Assembly (NCBI RefSeq): GCF_000219625.1
Contig: NC_018201.1
Span: forward strand, 509,699-573,698
DNA length: 64,000 nt
Reading direction: 5' to 3'
Source of the DNA: Zymoseptoria tritici IPO323
Taxonomy: Eukaryota > Ascomycota > Dothideomycetes > Mycosphaerellales > Mycosphaerellaceae
Positions 35,725 through 48,030 of the stretch are shown piece after piece. Position 1 is the first letter of the stretch; the number at the start of each line of letters is the position of its first letter. Under the pieces are notes generated by a model. The model ran no database searches and had not been told where the DNA came from. It was given only the letters and a program-made list of their open reading frames with translations. The position numbers were made by a program, and so were the translations under genes.

Positions 35725-35841
35725 TAAAGTTGTATGTTTGATAGAGTAATTAATTGAAGAACTAACTAACTGAGGGAGTGAGAACCTATCTTATATGCCA
35801 TTGCACCAGCCAGCTATTGCCAGCTACCGACATTCCTAACA
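35725..35841 (-). repeat. LTR-B, copy 2
   Basis: It is the reverse complement of a TGTTAGGAATG... LTR preceded by the polypurine tract GAGGGGGAG (35842-35850), matching 4717-4835. It is less mutated than copy 1. It abuts the satellite on its left. Confidence 0.7.
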
Positions 35842-36985
35842 CTCCCCCTCGTTGGCTGTTCCATGCTAGCCTTATTAAACCCTCTGTAAGGGAAGAGTGC
35901 TAACTTACTCACTTAGCGGTGTAATGTTTAGTAAGGTATTCCATCTTAACGAACGATTCCCACCGCGGATCTCTTAGGTTGCACTTCCTGTCTTCCGGAT
36001 CGAAGTGGTTGTCTTTCATCTAGCTCATCTTGTGCACCTAACGCATTGTATAGCCGATACAGTGATTCTCGTCGATCTAAATACTAGTATCGCTGTATTA
36101 GGCCCAGTCTATAGTGTCGGTGATGAAATTGTCATAGATGTTGCCTATAAACACTCGATTAATGCGCCAGGTGGACCTGATTTTGTTATAGAACCGGACA
36201 ATGCCTCCGTGAACTTCGCTTAGCTTGACTTCCTTGTGTCGGCGCATAAGGTTTCCGCCGTCGCAGTCGTAGATAAACAGATTCTTTCTATGCTTAGTAG
36301 GGCTACTAACGATCGCAAAGGCCTACACGTGCCACGGGCGTTAACTCCAGTTGGAGTCTTTTACCTAGTTAGCTTATAGGCTTTTAACTAGGGCGATCCA
36401 GGTTTTCGCGGTATATGGGTTAAGTTCCTTACACCTCGTCTTACAGGCGGTTTGAAAGGCGGTCCACAGATCAGAGTCTTTAGCGTCGTCGTATATAGTA
36501 GACTAGTTTACCCGTTCTTAATCGGTTAAGAAGGCAAGAGGCTTGGGGTAAATGTATAGTCTCTTGCGACCGTATTTCTCCGCAGATCCTTAGTTAAAGG
36601 CTTGCAGCATCCTGGCTATTTCACGGCAGTCTTTCAATTGTTCGGTAGACGTGAAGTAATCTCGGTAGATGCTTTCGAGGGTTTCGGGGGTAAGAACGCT
36701 AAAATCCACGCTAGAGAGGTTCTTAGGTAGCAGGGGACGTCTCTATTTAAGCCTTTATCGAAGGGTTCGACCGGTAGCGGTGCCTAGAAAGTTGGCTATA
36801 TCAGACAGCGGAAGGGACTAGTCTAAGTCGATTCTTGTCAAGGTAGGGCGGCCAGACTCGTTCTCCGCAAGCTCGAATCTAGATTCGGTTCTATAGTTGT
36901 AGTTTCGGTAGAAAGGAAAGTCTTCTATAGTTGCGTTGTTAGATGTTCGAGAAAGGAAGCAGGTTTAGTTCTAAAGTCTAAAAAT
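35842..36985 (-). pseudogene. Unidentified ORF between LTR-A and LTR-B, copy 2
   Basis: Same unit as 3593-4716 but less decayed. On the - strand blocks such as NLFIYDCDGGNLMRR, FYNKIRSTWRINRVFIGNIY and LWTAFQTACKTR are legible, separated by TAG/TAA. The protein is probably about 350 residues. It is not recognised. Its fixed position beside a polypurine tract and LTR suggests a retroelement protein. Confidence 0.5.
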
Positions 36986-37198
36986 CCTTATTCTTTAGCG
37001 CTAAGGTTAGCGCCGAAGATCACATAACTCGGATTCTTATATAGGGATTTGGCGTCGGCGGCGACGAGACGATAAATGATCGGTAAAAGTGCCTTTAAAC
37101 TTAGCATACTGCTTCTCGATGTCGTTGTCTCGGACCTCGCTGTCGCCGAAAATCAATGGCGATAATACCGACGTCGCTGTCGCTGTCTTAGCGCAACT
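36986..37198 (-). repeat. copia LTR-A, copy 2
   Basis: Reverse-complement match to 3369-3592 and 38702-38923. It starts after the polypurine tract CCTAGGGGAGTT on the - strand. Confidence 0.75.
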
Positions 37199-38679
37199 CC
37201 CCTAGGTTCGCTAACTTATTTTATGTCTTCTAGCTACTTTGGTGTCGTTGCTGTAGCAGGGAGTGACAGTCCAACCGCCTTTCGAAACGCGTGGAATAGT
37301 CGATTCGGGAGCGGTTTAGTAAGGCCGTCCGCTATCATCTTCTTAGTCTCGACCCATACTAGCTCGACATCTCCTTCTTATACCCGTTTGCGGATAAAGT
37401 GAGTGTCTACGCTAAAGTGTTTTGATCGAGAGTAGAAGGTAGGATTCTTCGCGAGTGCTATCGCGCCTTAGTTGTCGTAGTATATAATCGTCGCTTGCGG
37501 TCCTTAATTTCCTTCGGGAAGGAGTTAATTAAGTAGCGACTTTAGCTAGATAGCTTCCTTCGCAGCCTGCGTCTGTCCTATGTATTCCGCTTCGACTGTC
37601 GATAGCGCTACCCTCGCCTGTCGTTTGGACGACCAGCTGATAGCTCCGCTACTAAGGCTAAATATCTAGCCTAACGTAGAGCGGCGTGTCTCGATGTCTC
37701 CTGCCTAGTCGGCATCTGTGTACCCGCTTAGTAGTCGTAGGTCTCCCTAAAACACGAGTTCAAATTGAATAGTGTGACGAAGGTAGGCCATGATCCGCTT
37801 AACGAGTTTCTAGTGTGCTTCCGTAGGGTTGGCGCAGAACCTACTGACAACAGATACTAAGTAGGCGATATCTGGCCGAGTACCGAGCATGGCGTACATT
37901 AGTGATCCTACTGCCGATTAGTATTTCTTACGTAGTTCGTCTAAAGCTATATAGCCTTCTTCTGCTAGTTCGATCTTTGCGGACGAATCTATAGGCGTAG
38001 TCTTTACTTTCTATTCCTATATGTTGTGGTCGCGGAGGAACTTCTTAATGTAGGCCTGTTGGCCGAGGTAGATCTTTCGGTTGACGCGATCTCTTCGCAC
38101 AGTTATTCCGAGGTAGTAGGCGTAAGGGCCAAGGTCCGACATTTCGAATCTCTTCGAGAGTTATGCTTTGATGTTGCTAATCTCCTTCTTTAAAGGCCCA
38201 ACGATAAGTAGATCATTAACGTATACTACGATAAAGACATTGCCTCGGATAAAGACGCTAATGTCGGCGTCGAGTAGCTTAAACCCGATCTTTTCGAAGT
38301 AGGCGGTCAATGTCTCGTACCAGGTTCGAGGGGACTGTTTAAGGCCGTAGAGAGCGCGATTAAGTAAGCAGACGTCGTCTCCCTTAGCGAATTCATGCGG
38401 CTGTTCGACGTAGACAATGTCCTTAATAAGCCTATAGAGGAAAGCAGTTTTGACGTCCATTTGTTCGATCTCGTAGTCTAGCGCGGCGGCGATGGCGAAA
38501 ATGGCCTTGTAGCTCATTAGTTTGACAACGAATGCGAAGGTCTCGGTATAGTCCGAGCCCTCTTCTTGTTTGTATCCTTTAACAACCTATCTAGCTTTCT
38601 ACTTAAGGATCTCGCCGTTCGGTCCTCGTTTAAGTTTAAAAACCCATCTTCCTGGCAGGATATTCGCGGTCGAAGCGAC
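37199..38679 (-). mobile_element. Ty1/copia pol 3' part (RT and RNase H), cut by telomeric repeats
   Basis: The - strand encodes the RT C-terminal half, including a clean 118-codon ORF at 38517-38161 (YEIEQMDVKTAFLY...FIVVYVNDLLIVG, where the YVDD-type motif reads YVND). RNase H follows and ends NRLFHAFRKA near 37270. The sequence is homologous to 1900-3300 but less RIPed. The 5' side stops in the RT N-terminus at 38679, exactly where TTAGGG repeats begin. Confidence 0.88.
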
Positions 38680-38701
38680 TTAGGGTTAGGGTTAACCCTA
38701 A
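38680..38701. repeat. Head-to-head telomeric repeat (fusion scar)
   Basis: Two TTAGGG units run directly into TTAACCCTAA, so G-rich and C-rich telomere strands meet head to head. Truncated copia lies on both sides. Confidence 0.85.
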
Positions 38702-39640
38702 AGTCTGAAAATCCTTATACTTCAGCGCTAAGGTCAGCGCCGAGGATTACATGACCCGGATTTTGCTTGAGGATTTGAGGTCGACGGCGATAACTTGATG
38801 AACGATCGGTTAAACTGTCCTTAAAATCCGCATGCTCCTTCTAAACGGTGTTGGCTCGGAGCTCGCTGTCGCCGAAAATCAATAGCGACAATACCGACGT
38901 CGCTGTCGCCGTCTTGGCGCAACTCCCCTAGGTTCGCTAACTTATTTCATATCTTCTAGCTACTTTGGTGTCGTTGCTATGGCAGGGAGTGACAGTCCAA
39001 CTGCCTTTCGAAACGCGTGGAATAGTCGATTCGGGAGCGGTTTAGTAAGGCCGTCCGCTATCATCTTCTTAGTCTCGACCTATACTAGCTCGACATCTCC
39101 TTCTTGTACCTGTTCGCGGATAAAGTAAGTGTCTACGCTAAAGTGTTTTAATCGAGAGTAGAAGGCAGGATTCTTCGCGAGTGCTATCGCGCCTTAGTTG
39201 TCGTAGTATATAATAGTCGCTTGTGGTCCTTAATTTCCTTCGGGAAGGAGTTAATCAAGCAGCGACTTTAGCCAGATAGCTTCCTTCGCAGCCTGTGTCT
39301 GTCCCATGTATTCTGCTTCGACTGTCGATAGCGCTACTCTCGTCTGTCGTTTAGACGACCAGCTAATAGCTCCGCTACTAAGGCTAAATATCCAGCCTAA
39401 CGTAGAGCGACGTGTCTCGATGTTACCAGCCTAGTCGGCATCTGTATACCTGCTTAGTGGTCGATACCCGCTTAGTGGTCGTAGGTCTCCCTAAAACACG
39501 AGTTCAAATTGAATAGTGTGACGAAGGTAGGCCATAATCCGCTCAACGAGTTTCTAGTGTGCTTCTGTAGGGTTGGCGCAGAACCTACTGACAACAGATA
39601 CTGAGTAGGCGATATCTGGCCGAGTACCGAGCATAGCATA
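38702..39640 (-). mobile_element. Ty1/copia LTR-A and RNase H end, copy 3
   Basis: LTR-A (38702-38923) is followed on the - strand by the RNase H region, which is highly similar to 37210-37900 of copy 2. The chain breaks at about 39640 after the block equivalent to AMLGTRPDIAYSV. There it is joined to gag sequence, so most of pol is deleted. Part of the unit has a 19-bp local duplication near 39450-39475 (CCGCTTAGTGGTCG). Confidence 0.8.
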
Positions 39641-40196
39641 CATAGCCTCTCCGAGAGACACGGCGTTAGTAATAGTCCTGTTGTTTTCGGTCTTTGGAAT
39701 AAGTTTGTTGTTCTAATTGAAAGACGTAATAAACGGCTCGAAGGATTTAGGAAGTCCGGCGATAAACTTCTGTACGGCGTATAGTTCTGGTATCTTCAAG
39801 GACGAGTCGATCTCCGCGAAGCGATTCCAGAGTCTTCGAATCTCAGACCTGTAGTGGCCGATTCCCTTAGCACCGTCCATGGTGATTAGGTTCCACAAGG
39901 TGGAAACACGAGCGAATTCGCCGGCTCCGCCCTTCGAGAAGTGTTCGCGAAGGATTTTAAGAGCCTCGAATAGCGAGAGTTTCTCGTCGAGAATCAGCTG
40001 TTTGGCGTTGTATCCGTAGCGGTCTCGGATAACACCTATAGCGCGCTCTTGCTTTTCTTTGAAATCCCGTCGATATTTGACCTAGTCAGCGCCCTCGTAT
40101 AGTAGGGTGTCGTCGTTCTTTGGCTCTTCTGTCTTAATAACAGCGCCATATCCGAAGGCGATGAGCTAATTCTGGATCTTGTCGCTCTAGAGGACC
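39641..40196 (-). pseudogene. Ty1/copia gag fragment, truncated by telomeric repeats
   Basis: The - strand reads a UBN2-type copia Gag: FEALKILREHF, then WNLITMDGAKGIGHYRSEIR (clean ORF 39898-39713), LWNRFAEIDSSLKIPELYAV and IAGLPKSFEPF. The upstream end is lost at 40196, where TAGGG repeats start. Relatively few RIP changes are present. Confidence 0.85.
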
Positions 40197-40220
40197 TAGG
40201 GTTAGGGTTAGGGTTAGGGG
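40197..40220 (+). repeat. Interstitial telomeric repeat at the LINE copy 2 3' junction
   Basis: Four TTAGGG-type units, the last with four Gs, lie between the truncated copia gag and the LINE 3' end. Same orientation and same junction as 22287-22304. Confidence 0.93.
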
Positions 40221-41137
40221 TTCATTGTACTTGTTTATATAGGCTAGTCTACCTTTGCACCTGATCTGAACTGAAGCCCTATCCAAGCCCTTGCTCCCGG
40301 CTCTTTTGGCCGTCTTCAGAGGGGAGGAAACAGACCTACGCTCCCATATAAAGCGCCTCGCGATGCACGGCACCGCAGCTACTCCCAGCCCAACTATATT
40401 TTACGGTGTCCTTTTTACCATCTCCCGAGTTAACCAAACCGCCAAAAAGAGAGACCACCGATGGGCTAGTCCGCATCCTAACGCAAAATATCGCTCCGGC
40501 AATTGCTTACTGTCTATCGTACCTTAGGTTTCCAAACCTCCCAGGTGACGGACAAGGTGTACGTCTCCTCATCCGCCCGAAACTATAACCCCGTCTCGTT
40601 AAGGGGGAACATCCCGCTTTAAGACCGTCCGGTAGAGCTCTGTCCTCCCTCCGTCTAGCGTATCCACTATCGGAGACATTCGATTCTAATCGAGCTACTT
40701 GTACACTAGTCTACAAGTGCTTCCCGAACGGTTTAGGGAGTGCCGTCTTCCCTTCGGCTAGAATTCCTCCTCCAACGATCGTCGTCGTCTACTCCTCTCC
40801 CCTACTACGCCGTCGCCTTCGCTTTCCTCCAAGCCTCCTACTGCTCTACAGAGGTACTAGTTTTCTTCCTCCCGCTCCCCGGCTTTAAGAGGAAGCAGCC
40901 GCAGATCTAGGGTACACACCTTACATCCACTGCTAGGCCTTCCGGATAGAGTTAATTGTCCGGTGCGGAGCCAGTCCGGGCCTCGCCAGTCGCCCACGTC
41001 TCCTACGTCGCAGCGCAGCCTTTTAACGTCCTACCGATCGGATGCCTACTTTTATCTCGAGGGAAGAGACTCCTTTTCGATAGGGTAAACGCCCAATTTA
41101 TCCTCGAGGGATGATCTCCGCTTTTGCGTCCCGGGTC

Positions 41138-41282
41138 GACAGAGCTACTTTACGTCCTACCTATCGGACGGAGCCTTTTTACGTCCTACCTATTGGACGG
41201 AGCCTTTTAACGTCCTACCTATCGGACGGAGCCACTTTACGTCCTACCCATCGGACGGAGCCTTTTAACGTCCTACTTAGGA
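41138..41282 (-). repeat. 29-bp tandem repeat, 5 copies, in LINE copy 2
   Basis: Same unit as 23226-23456 but only five copies. The copy number difference shows expansion or contraction since the copies separated. Confidence 0.88.
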
Positions 41283-43604
41283 CAGAGTGCACTAGGTCTA
41301 TGCCGCCGCTTCCTCCGCTTCCTCCTTTGTAGCTTCCTCCTTCGTAATCTTCGTCGAGATTCGCTCGAGGATCTCGTTAGCTCGCTCCTAGCATCCTGTA
41401 TTTAGAAGGAAGTCTACCTCGGTAAACTTCGTATTCGTAGTGCCCATTTTCTTATGCATCTTCTGCTTTGCCCGTCGTTCCTTCCTCGAGAGCTAGCTCG
41501 TCCTGTTTTCCTAGTAGCAAGTCTTATGTCCTCGGATGAATTTGCTCGTACAGACGCAGAAACTATAGGTATAGAAGGTTCTACGCCGATACTAGAGGAA
41601 GCGCTTCTAGAAGGACCGCAGCGCCTTTAAAAAGTAATCGGCTCCTTATAAGTCCCGCTTTAGGCGGCTTTCTCCTAGTATAATCCGGGTTAGGCTCTAC
41701 TTCTTAGCCTCTTCGGCCATATCTTCCTCTCTCTCCTAGCGTAGGAACCGCTAGACAGAACGGCGGTCTTCGCTAAGGCTTCGGTCGCGAGGCCAGGACT
41801 CGGGTGTCTTACGGTACTTCTCGTAGAGCTTGTCCTCTGTTAAGCGCCGGAAGAACGCTTTGGGTTTCCAGATTAGTAATCCCAACTTCCGCAGTAGACT
41901 TTCTTCTAGAGCGTGCTTCTTTACGACCTAAAAGCCAGTTTTTAGTGCCTTAAATCGCGAGGGTAGGGCAGAGATTCCTAGGAGATTGCGAGTAAAGTAA
42001 GGGTTAGAAGTATAACCCGAGATCCACTTCGTTAGCTTCGCAACGTCCTTAGTCGTCTCGTCCCAGAACTTAGGACAGTCCTTAGCAAACGCTACGAGGA
42101 GAGGCGCGCTATACTCGAACATCGGTGCGAGATACTACCGATAGACTCGCAGGCAATGCACGAAGCCCTAACCATCCGCGTCGAGGGTCAGGAAGTCGCT
42201 TCGTTTCCTAGCCTATTCGAGCCGGCTCTTAAGGTGCCTCCTTAAGTTAATCCCTCGCGCCGTGACGGGAAATCCGAGGTAGGTATATACCTCTCTCCTC
42301 GGTACCTCTGCACTAAAGAGGTAGATCGCCTCCTACGAAGACGCCGGCGCTAGATAGGCGCATTTTTTAATGTTTAGGGCAATGCGGTTAGCGGAGGACC
42401 AGCGCTCGAGGATCTAGATTAGTACACGCACCTCGTCCAAGTCGGTAGCGAGGAGAACACTATTATTAGCAAAGAACAGCGCGCGAGGAATCGGCAGCGC
42501 TATAGGCATTACGTCGGAAGAGCCGGCTAGGGCGAGTGTCCTAGGTCGATTTAAGTCCTCGAGCAAGCTATCGATAAAGATGTTAAACAGATAGGGCGAG
42601 AGGGGTAAGCCCTACAGAACTCCCCTCGTCCGCGGAAACTACCGAGAAGCTGTACAATCTAAAACAACAAAGGACCAGACGTCGAAAAAGTAGAGGCTCG
42701 CAATTAGAGCTAGTATGTTCTCCGGACATCTCCGCCGGCGTAGAACGTCCGCGAGCAGTACATGATCTACAACGTTAAAGGCAGCTTAAAAATCGAGGAA
42801 CACGGCGTATATAATCCGGCTCGATTCGAGGAGGGCGTGGACGACCGCGGCGTTCGTTATAGTAGAGTAGTAACTTCGAAATCCCGCCTAGTTAGGATGC
42901 ATCCTCGCCTATGTCCTACTATTAAAGCGCTAGAGGAGCAGGCGCTCGAAGACCTTTTAAAACATCGTTACTAGCGAGATCGGACGAACGTTATTAGCGT
43001 CCTTCGCCGGCATCGTACTATCCTCCCGTCGGGTCTTGTCCTTAACGACTAGACAGACGACAGTTTCGTTCTAGCTCTACGGCGTCTTACTATTCCGGAG
43101 ACAGGAATTGTAGAGGGCGGCCAGGATCTAGAGGAAGCTCGTCGTCGCGAGGGTTTTTATTAGACGGATGTATACCCTATTGTTTCCGTAGGCCTTCGTA
43201 GCATCCTAGTAGGTAAGCTCCTATATTATCTCGTCGATCGAGAAGGAGAGCGAGGCAGATCGATCGTCGATAGGAAACATCTCCTATACTAGGAGGGTCG
43301 CCGTCGAGACGAATCGACCGGCAAATCCCTCTATTACCTCGTCGATTGCCGTTATCCCTCTCGCCTTCCCTGCCGGGGTCGGCACTAGTAGTATATTCTC
43401 GTTCGCGCAGCGCTACGCTCTCTTATAGAGACGGACTGTCTTAAGCGTCCTACTATTAGCGTCCGGATTCGGCTTTGCTATTACCTTAAGACGCCAGTCC
43501 TTCTTCTTCTTGCTACGGCGGCGTAGCCGCTTTGGCTTACGAGCAGCGTCGTTATTATCCTCGGCTTACTTTCGCTTCGGGTCTGTTATTACCTTTCGAG
43601 GCCT

Positions 43605-43735
43605 GTCGTTCTTCTCTCTACCTCTATTCTTCTTCTCTCTACCTCTATTCTTCTTCTCTCCCTCTCGATCCTTCTTCTCTCCGCCTCTATCCTTCTTCTC
43701 TCCGTCTCGATCCTTCTTTTCTCCGCCTCCGTCAC
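43605..43735 (-). repeat. 21-bp heptad-coding repeat, about 6 copies, in LINE copy 2
   Basis: Counterpart of 26671-26891. Encodes KKDREGE-type units on the - strand. Confidence 0.85.
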
Positions 43736-45521
43736 TTATATCCTCCGCCTTTCGTCTACCCGGAGGACGATTTCGACAACGCGTAGAGGCAAGTCCTAGC
43801 ACGGCTTCGCTTACCTACTAGTAGAGCGACACGATTTCCGCATTCCGCTTGTCCATATTAGCGCTTATATAGTATAGATGCCGTCGATGCCGCGCCCTTC
43901 TCTCCTAGCTATAGTAGAGCGCCTGCGCTGTATCGTTGTCGTTTAGCCGGCTTATCGTATAGCGTCGAAGTTAATACGGCACGGCTAATCTACCCGGAGT
44001 ACCCGTAGTCGGGTCCAGCTAGAGGTAGAGCTAGTAGACATAGTTAGTATTTATCTTCTCCGTCGGTCGCGGTAGAGCTAGCATCGCATGCGGCAGTGTC
44101 CGGCGGACAAAGCAGTAGTTAGTTGTGAGTTGTTTCTCGCACACGGCGTCCGCAATCGTAATCGGCTCCTAGATTAGTATTAGATAGGTTATCGCGGAGT
44201 CCTCGATCTATCGCGAGACGACCTTCTGTCTTAGAAGCAGCGACGCCTTCCTACTCTAGAGAGACATCTTACTAAAGTAGATGTTAATATCTCCGAGAAC
44301 GACATTAGAGCCGGCAACTACCTTAAGCGTAGACCGGACCTCATCTAGCTTCCGCTTAGGGGGAAAGTAGACTCCGCTAATCGTTCCCCGGTCCGTCGGT
44401 AGGGTTATAGCGTCTGTCCTAATAATCTGCGCCTCGCCAGTAAGCTAACTTCGCGCGCGTACTATCCCTATTACTAGAATCCTATAGCCTAAGCAACCCT
44501 TTCTCGGCACTGTATCGGGCTTTACTATAGTCGCAATTACGCGGTAATCTGCTCGGCGCTTCTTATACTTAACGAACTAGGTCTTAACAATAAAGAGGTA
44601 GTCGAGGACGTCGTTGTTAATTAGCGCTGCTAGGATCGGCTACCTATTATCCCCTAAGCCCCGGATGTTAATATATCTAATCCTAGCATTCCTCCTAGTC
44701 TCGTAACCCGCAAGAGGACTTGCCTCCCCTAGATGCCTCTCGACTCTCTCTCTTAGAGGATGCTCCTCGAGTCTCTCTCTTCGAGCCTAGGCTATCCTCC
44801 TGTCCTACCGGCTCCTCTTCTAGCCCCTACTATATTAGCTCGGCTTTAAACTCGTCGAAGACGCTAGCACTCTTCGCCTTCTACTATACTACTCGCTTTT
44901 TAAATTTGTTATTAGCTTCTTAATAGCAATCGACGAACTCGCGGACCTAATCTATAGACAATCTCCTAGGAAGGTTTATAGAGCAGGGTTAGAGTAGTTT
45001 CTGCTTATAGTCTACTAAAGGAGAGGTCGGTTTCGTTCGTAGCTTCGGCTCCGCAGAGAGAATCTAGAAGGTCTTCGCTTTCGGGGAGGGTGTTACTAGT
45101 TCGGCATACGTAGCTAGGTCCGCGATCTACAGCCTCTACTATCCCGACGAAGAGAACGGAAAAGGAGTAAGCTCCTTCGCCTTTGCGGGAGAGGGCGTGT
45201 CCGGAGAGGGTACGAGGGGAGGAGGGACGGATGCTGTAGAAAAGGGTAAGAGAAGGTCGTAGTCCTTACTAGGAAAGAGGTTGTAGGGTCGTACCTCGGG
45301 AGGAACACTCTTCCCTCCGCGCTTCTCTTCGACGGAACGGTGCGGAAGACTCTTCCTCCGCCGTCTCTCCTTAATCGACTCCGCTTACGCGTTATTCCGG
45401 CCAGGTAGTAGGGCTCCGTTCGTAGCGGGTCTCGATTCCTTCCGGTGCTCGCTCGCGCCGTCTTTAGGTCTAGGAGGGTCCGGAGGATCTTTACTCGAGC
45501 AATAAGGAGGACCTTCGTCTA

Positions 45522-46462
45522 TTTGTTTGTTTTGTTTGTTTGTTTGTTCCATTTACGTCCTTTCGGAGTCCAAGACTATGTAGGACGGCCTTGTAAGCAA
45601 GGCAGTAGATCTATTTATAATCAAATTCTTTCGGTATTCTTTAACCTTAGGGGAAACCCCGTGCCTAAGGCAAAATGCCAAAGGACTTTAAAAGCAGCGC
45701 AAGACAAAGGAAATCAAACGAGTGTCGTTGTCTACAGCCGGGGCTACAGAATTTTCGCGCCAAGCTTTTGCAGAATTTTCAGCGGATCCTTCCGCTTCGC
45801 ATATACGCAGCCTAGGGCTACAGAATTTTCGCGCTAAGCTTTTTGTAGAATTTTTTAGCAGATCCTTCCGCTTCGTACGTACGCTACGAATTCGAAAGAG
45901 AGAGAGAGAGGAAATGCATTGCAGTGCAAAAAGCAGTGTAGGAGCGACGTAGCTACGCAAGCAGCTACGTAAGTAGCTATCTAACCCGCTGTCTTCTCTT
46001 GTCCTCAATATGCCTTTGTAGAACTGTATGCCGCTTCCAAACGTATACAGCTACGCAGGTTAATCGCAGAGTTGTGGATTCCACCGAGTTCTAGCTCTTT
46101 GAAGTGCATGTATGCTTCCTTTCGAGGGCAACGACGTCTCTACTAGAGAAGGGATATGCGATTTCGATTCGGATTTCGAGGAGGTACGCGTATAGGACAG
46201 AGTGGACTGCCTCTTCTTCTTCTTCTTCTTCTTCTTCTTCTTGTTCGTAGCGTAGAGAGCTATTCGTTCGAATCGTGCTATTGTTCTGTAGCTTATGTTT
46301 CGAGGCGGATTTCGAGAAGGATTTCAGGCGGATTTCGAGAAGGATTTCGGGCGGATTTCGAGAGGTTTTCGAGGAGGTTTCTTCCAGACTGTCTTGGTTT
46401 CCCTTCCAAGGAAGGTACTTACGACGGCCACCGCGTGAAGGTGCAGTCTGTTCGGCCGTCAT
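45522..46462 (-). mobile_element. Retroposon (SINE-like, 941 bp) with 13-bp target duplication, copy 2
   Basis: Direct repeats GGACCTTCGTCTA flank it at 45509-45521 and 46463-46475. It is the reverse complement of the 25107-25976 family and ends in an (AAAC)n-like tail at 45522-45552 rather than pure A. From its first ATG (46462) a 123-codon ORF runs to 46091 (MTAEQTAPSRGGRR...). That ORF is not conserved in copy 1, so coding is doubtful. A segment of about 90 bp (GCGGATCCTTCCGC region, 45745-45880) is tandemly duplicated here. It retains normal CA/TG content. Confidence 0.87.
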
Positions 46463-48030
46463 GGACCTTCGTCTAAGCGATAAGGAGGACCTTCGCCTAG
46501 GGTGTATAGGAGGCAGTTAACCAATCGCTTCGTCTCCTTCGCTACGCGGATTAGGCAGGCCTCGGCGTATTTCTAAAAGAAGGGTATCTATATAATAGGC
46601 TTCGGTATAGGGTCGACTAGAATCGCGGCAGGGTCGGTCTCCGGGACGAGGACAGTAGGGATCGTTAAGGGGATGTTAATCGAAGGCAGCCTAGTTAAAG
46701 GGATGTCGGTAGGGAGCCTTATAGAAGGAATGTCCGTAGAAGGAATGTCCGTAGAAGGAATGTCCGTAGAAGGAAGATTCGTCGACAGAATCTTCGTCGA
46801 AGGGATGCTCGTAGAAGGAAGATCCGTAGAGACAATATCTAGGAACACGTCCTCCTCACGCCGGATCGTCTTCCTTAACTAACAATCCGCGGACGCCATC
46901 TCGATCGAAGACTCGGACTCGAGTGCTCGCTTTGCCGGCGCGGTTACTAGCTCCTCTAGTCGATCTTTAATCTAGGCAACGAGCTAGGCCGTATCCTTAC
47001 TACAGTTACGAAGCTAGTCCAGGATCGTTTGCGCTATAAGCGTAAGTCTCGACCGGCCGATTTCCGCGGTAACGCTCTTAATCCACGCCTTAACAGTACG
47101 CCTTTTGTTTGTACAACACTTCTTGCACTTGAAGGTACGGTAGTATCGTCCTTCTGTGTCGGGATGTCTAGTCTTGTTCCTCAGGACGCTAAAGTAGTCG
47201 ATCTCGCCGCCGCACAGGATAACGCCCTTATAGAGCTCCTAGAGGGCGTCGGCAAAGGCCGTCAGACCTTCCTAGGGCCGTACCGCGCTCGTCGACAGTT
47301 TGGATAACATCCGAAGGTTAGAGGGCAGAGAGGGCAACGCCGAGGGTAGAGGGGAGGAGGAAGCTACGAGGAACGTCGAGGGAGAGGTTAGCGAAGTAAC
47401 GAGTCGGGATTAGTAGTAGGAGGCACTCGAAGGAGAGGGCAACCTAGGTAGAGAGTACTTACGGATAGTTCGAAGTCTCTACCGTAGAAGAAAACCGAGG
47501 CTAAGAGCGTAAATAGGTAGTAGCGAGGCTTTAGAGAGGAGGGAACACATCCGGCTCTTATAGGGCCGGGGTGTAGTCGTCCTTCTTACAATTACGAGTA
47601 GGGTCAGCCTCATAATCGTCGATGGTCATCGTCGATAGCCATCCTCTTATCTCGCTGTCTACCGGGGTCTACAGCTTAATTACAATCGTCGCACTCGACG
47701 AGGTAGTGGTATAAAGGGCCACCCTCCCCTCCGTACTTACTCGTCCTACTCGTCGTCTCTTCCTCCACTCCCCGGTCCGTAAATAGGCTGTCCCCGGCAT
47801 CGTTATATCGTCCTCTCTAGGCATCGTTATATTGTCCTTATCTCGATGCTATCCCGTCCTACTAGGCCTATATCCTCTTCATCCTCCCGTCTTCCTCTCC
47901 CTTCGCCGAGCTTGTCTCGTCTGTTACCTTACTATCTTGCTTTCGAATCTCCTATATCTACGTCTTCTCCCTCCTCCTCCTCCGCCCTACTCTCGTTAAT
48001 CTGTTCTCCCTCGTGCCGTTCTCGTGCCTA

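Larger units (their letters stand above)
40221..48030 (-). mobile_element. LINE copy 2, telomere-fused, less RIPed
   Basis: It is collinear with copy 1 over its whole length: 3' junction, 29-bp repeats, Cys/His motif, RT, heptad linker, endonuclease and ORF1. ORF1 continues past the copy 1 end, so copy 1 is 5'-truncated and the 5' end here is estimated at about 48030. A clean 64-codon RT-downstream ORF (42122-41928) includes PYFTRNLLGISALPSRFKAL. The RT catalytic motif reads FANNSVLLA (about 42477-42448), with both catalytic Asp lost. CA/TG content is higher than in copy 1. It is interrupted in ORF1 by the retroposon at 45522-46462. Confidence 0.9.
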
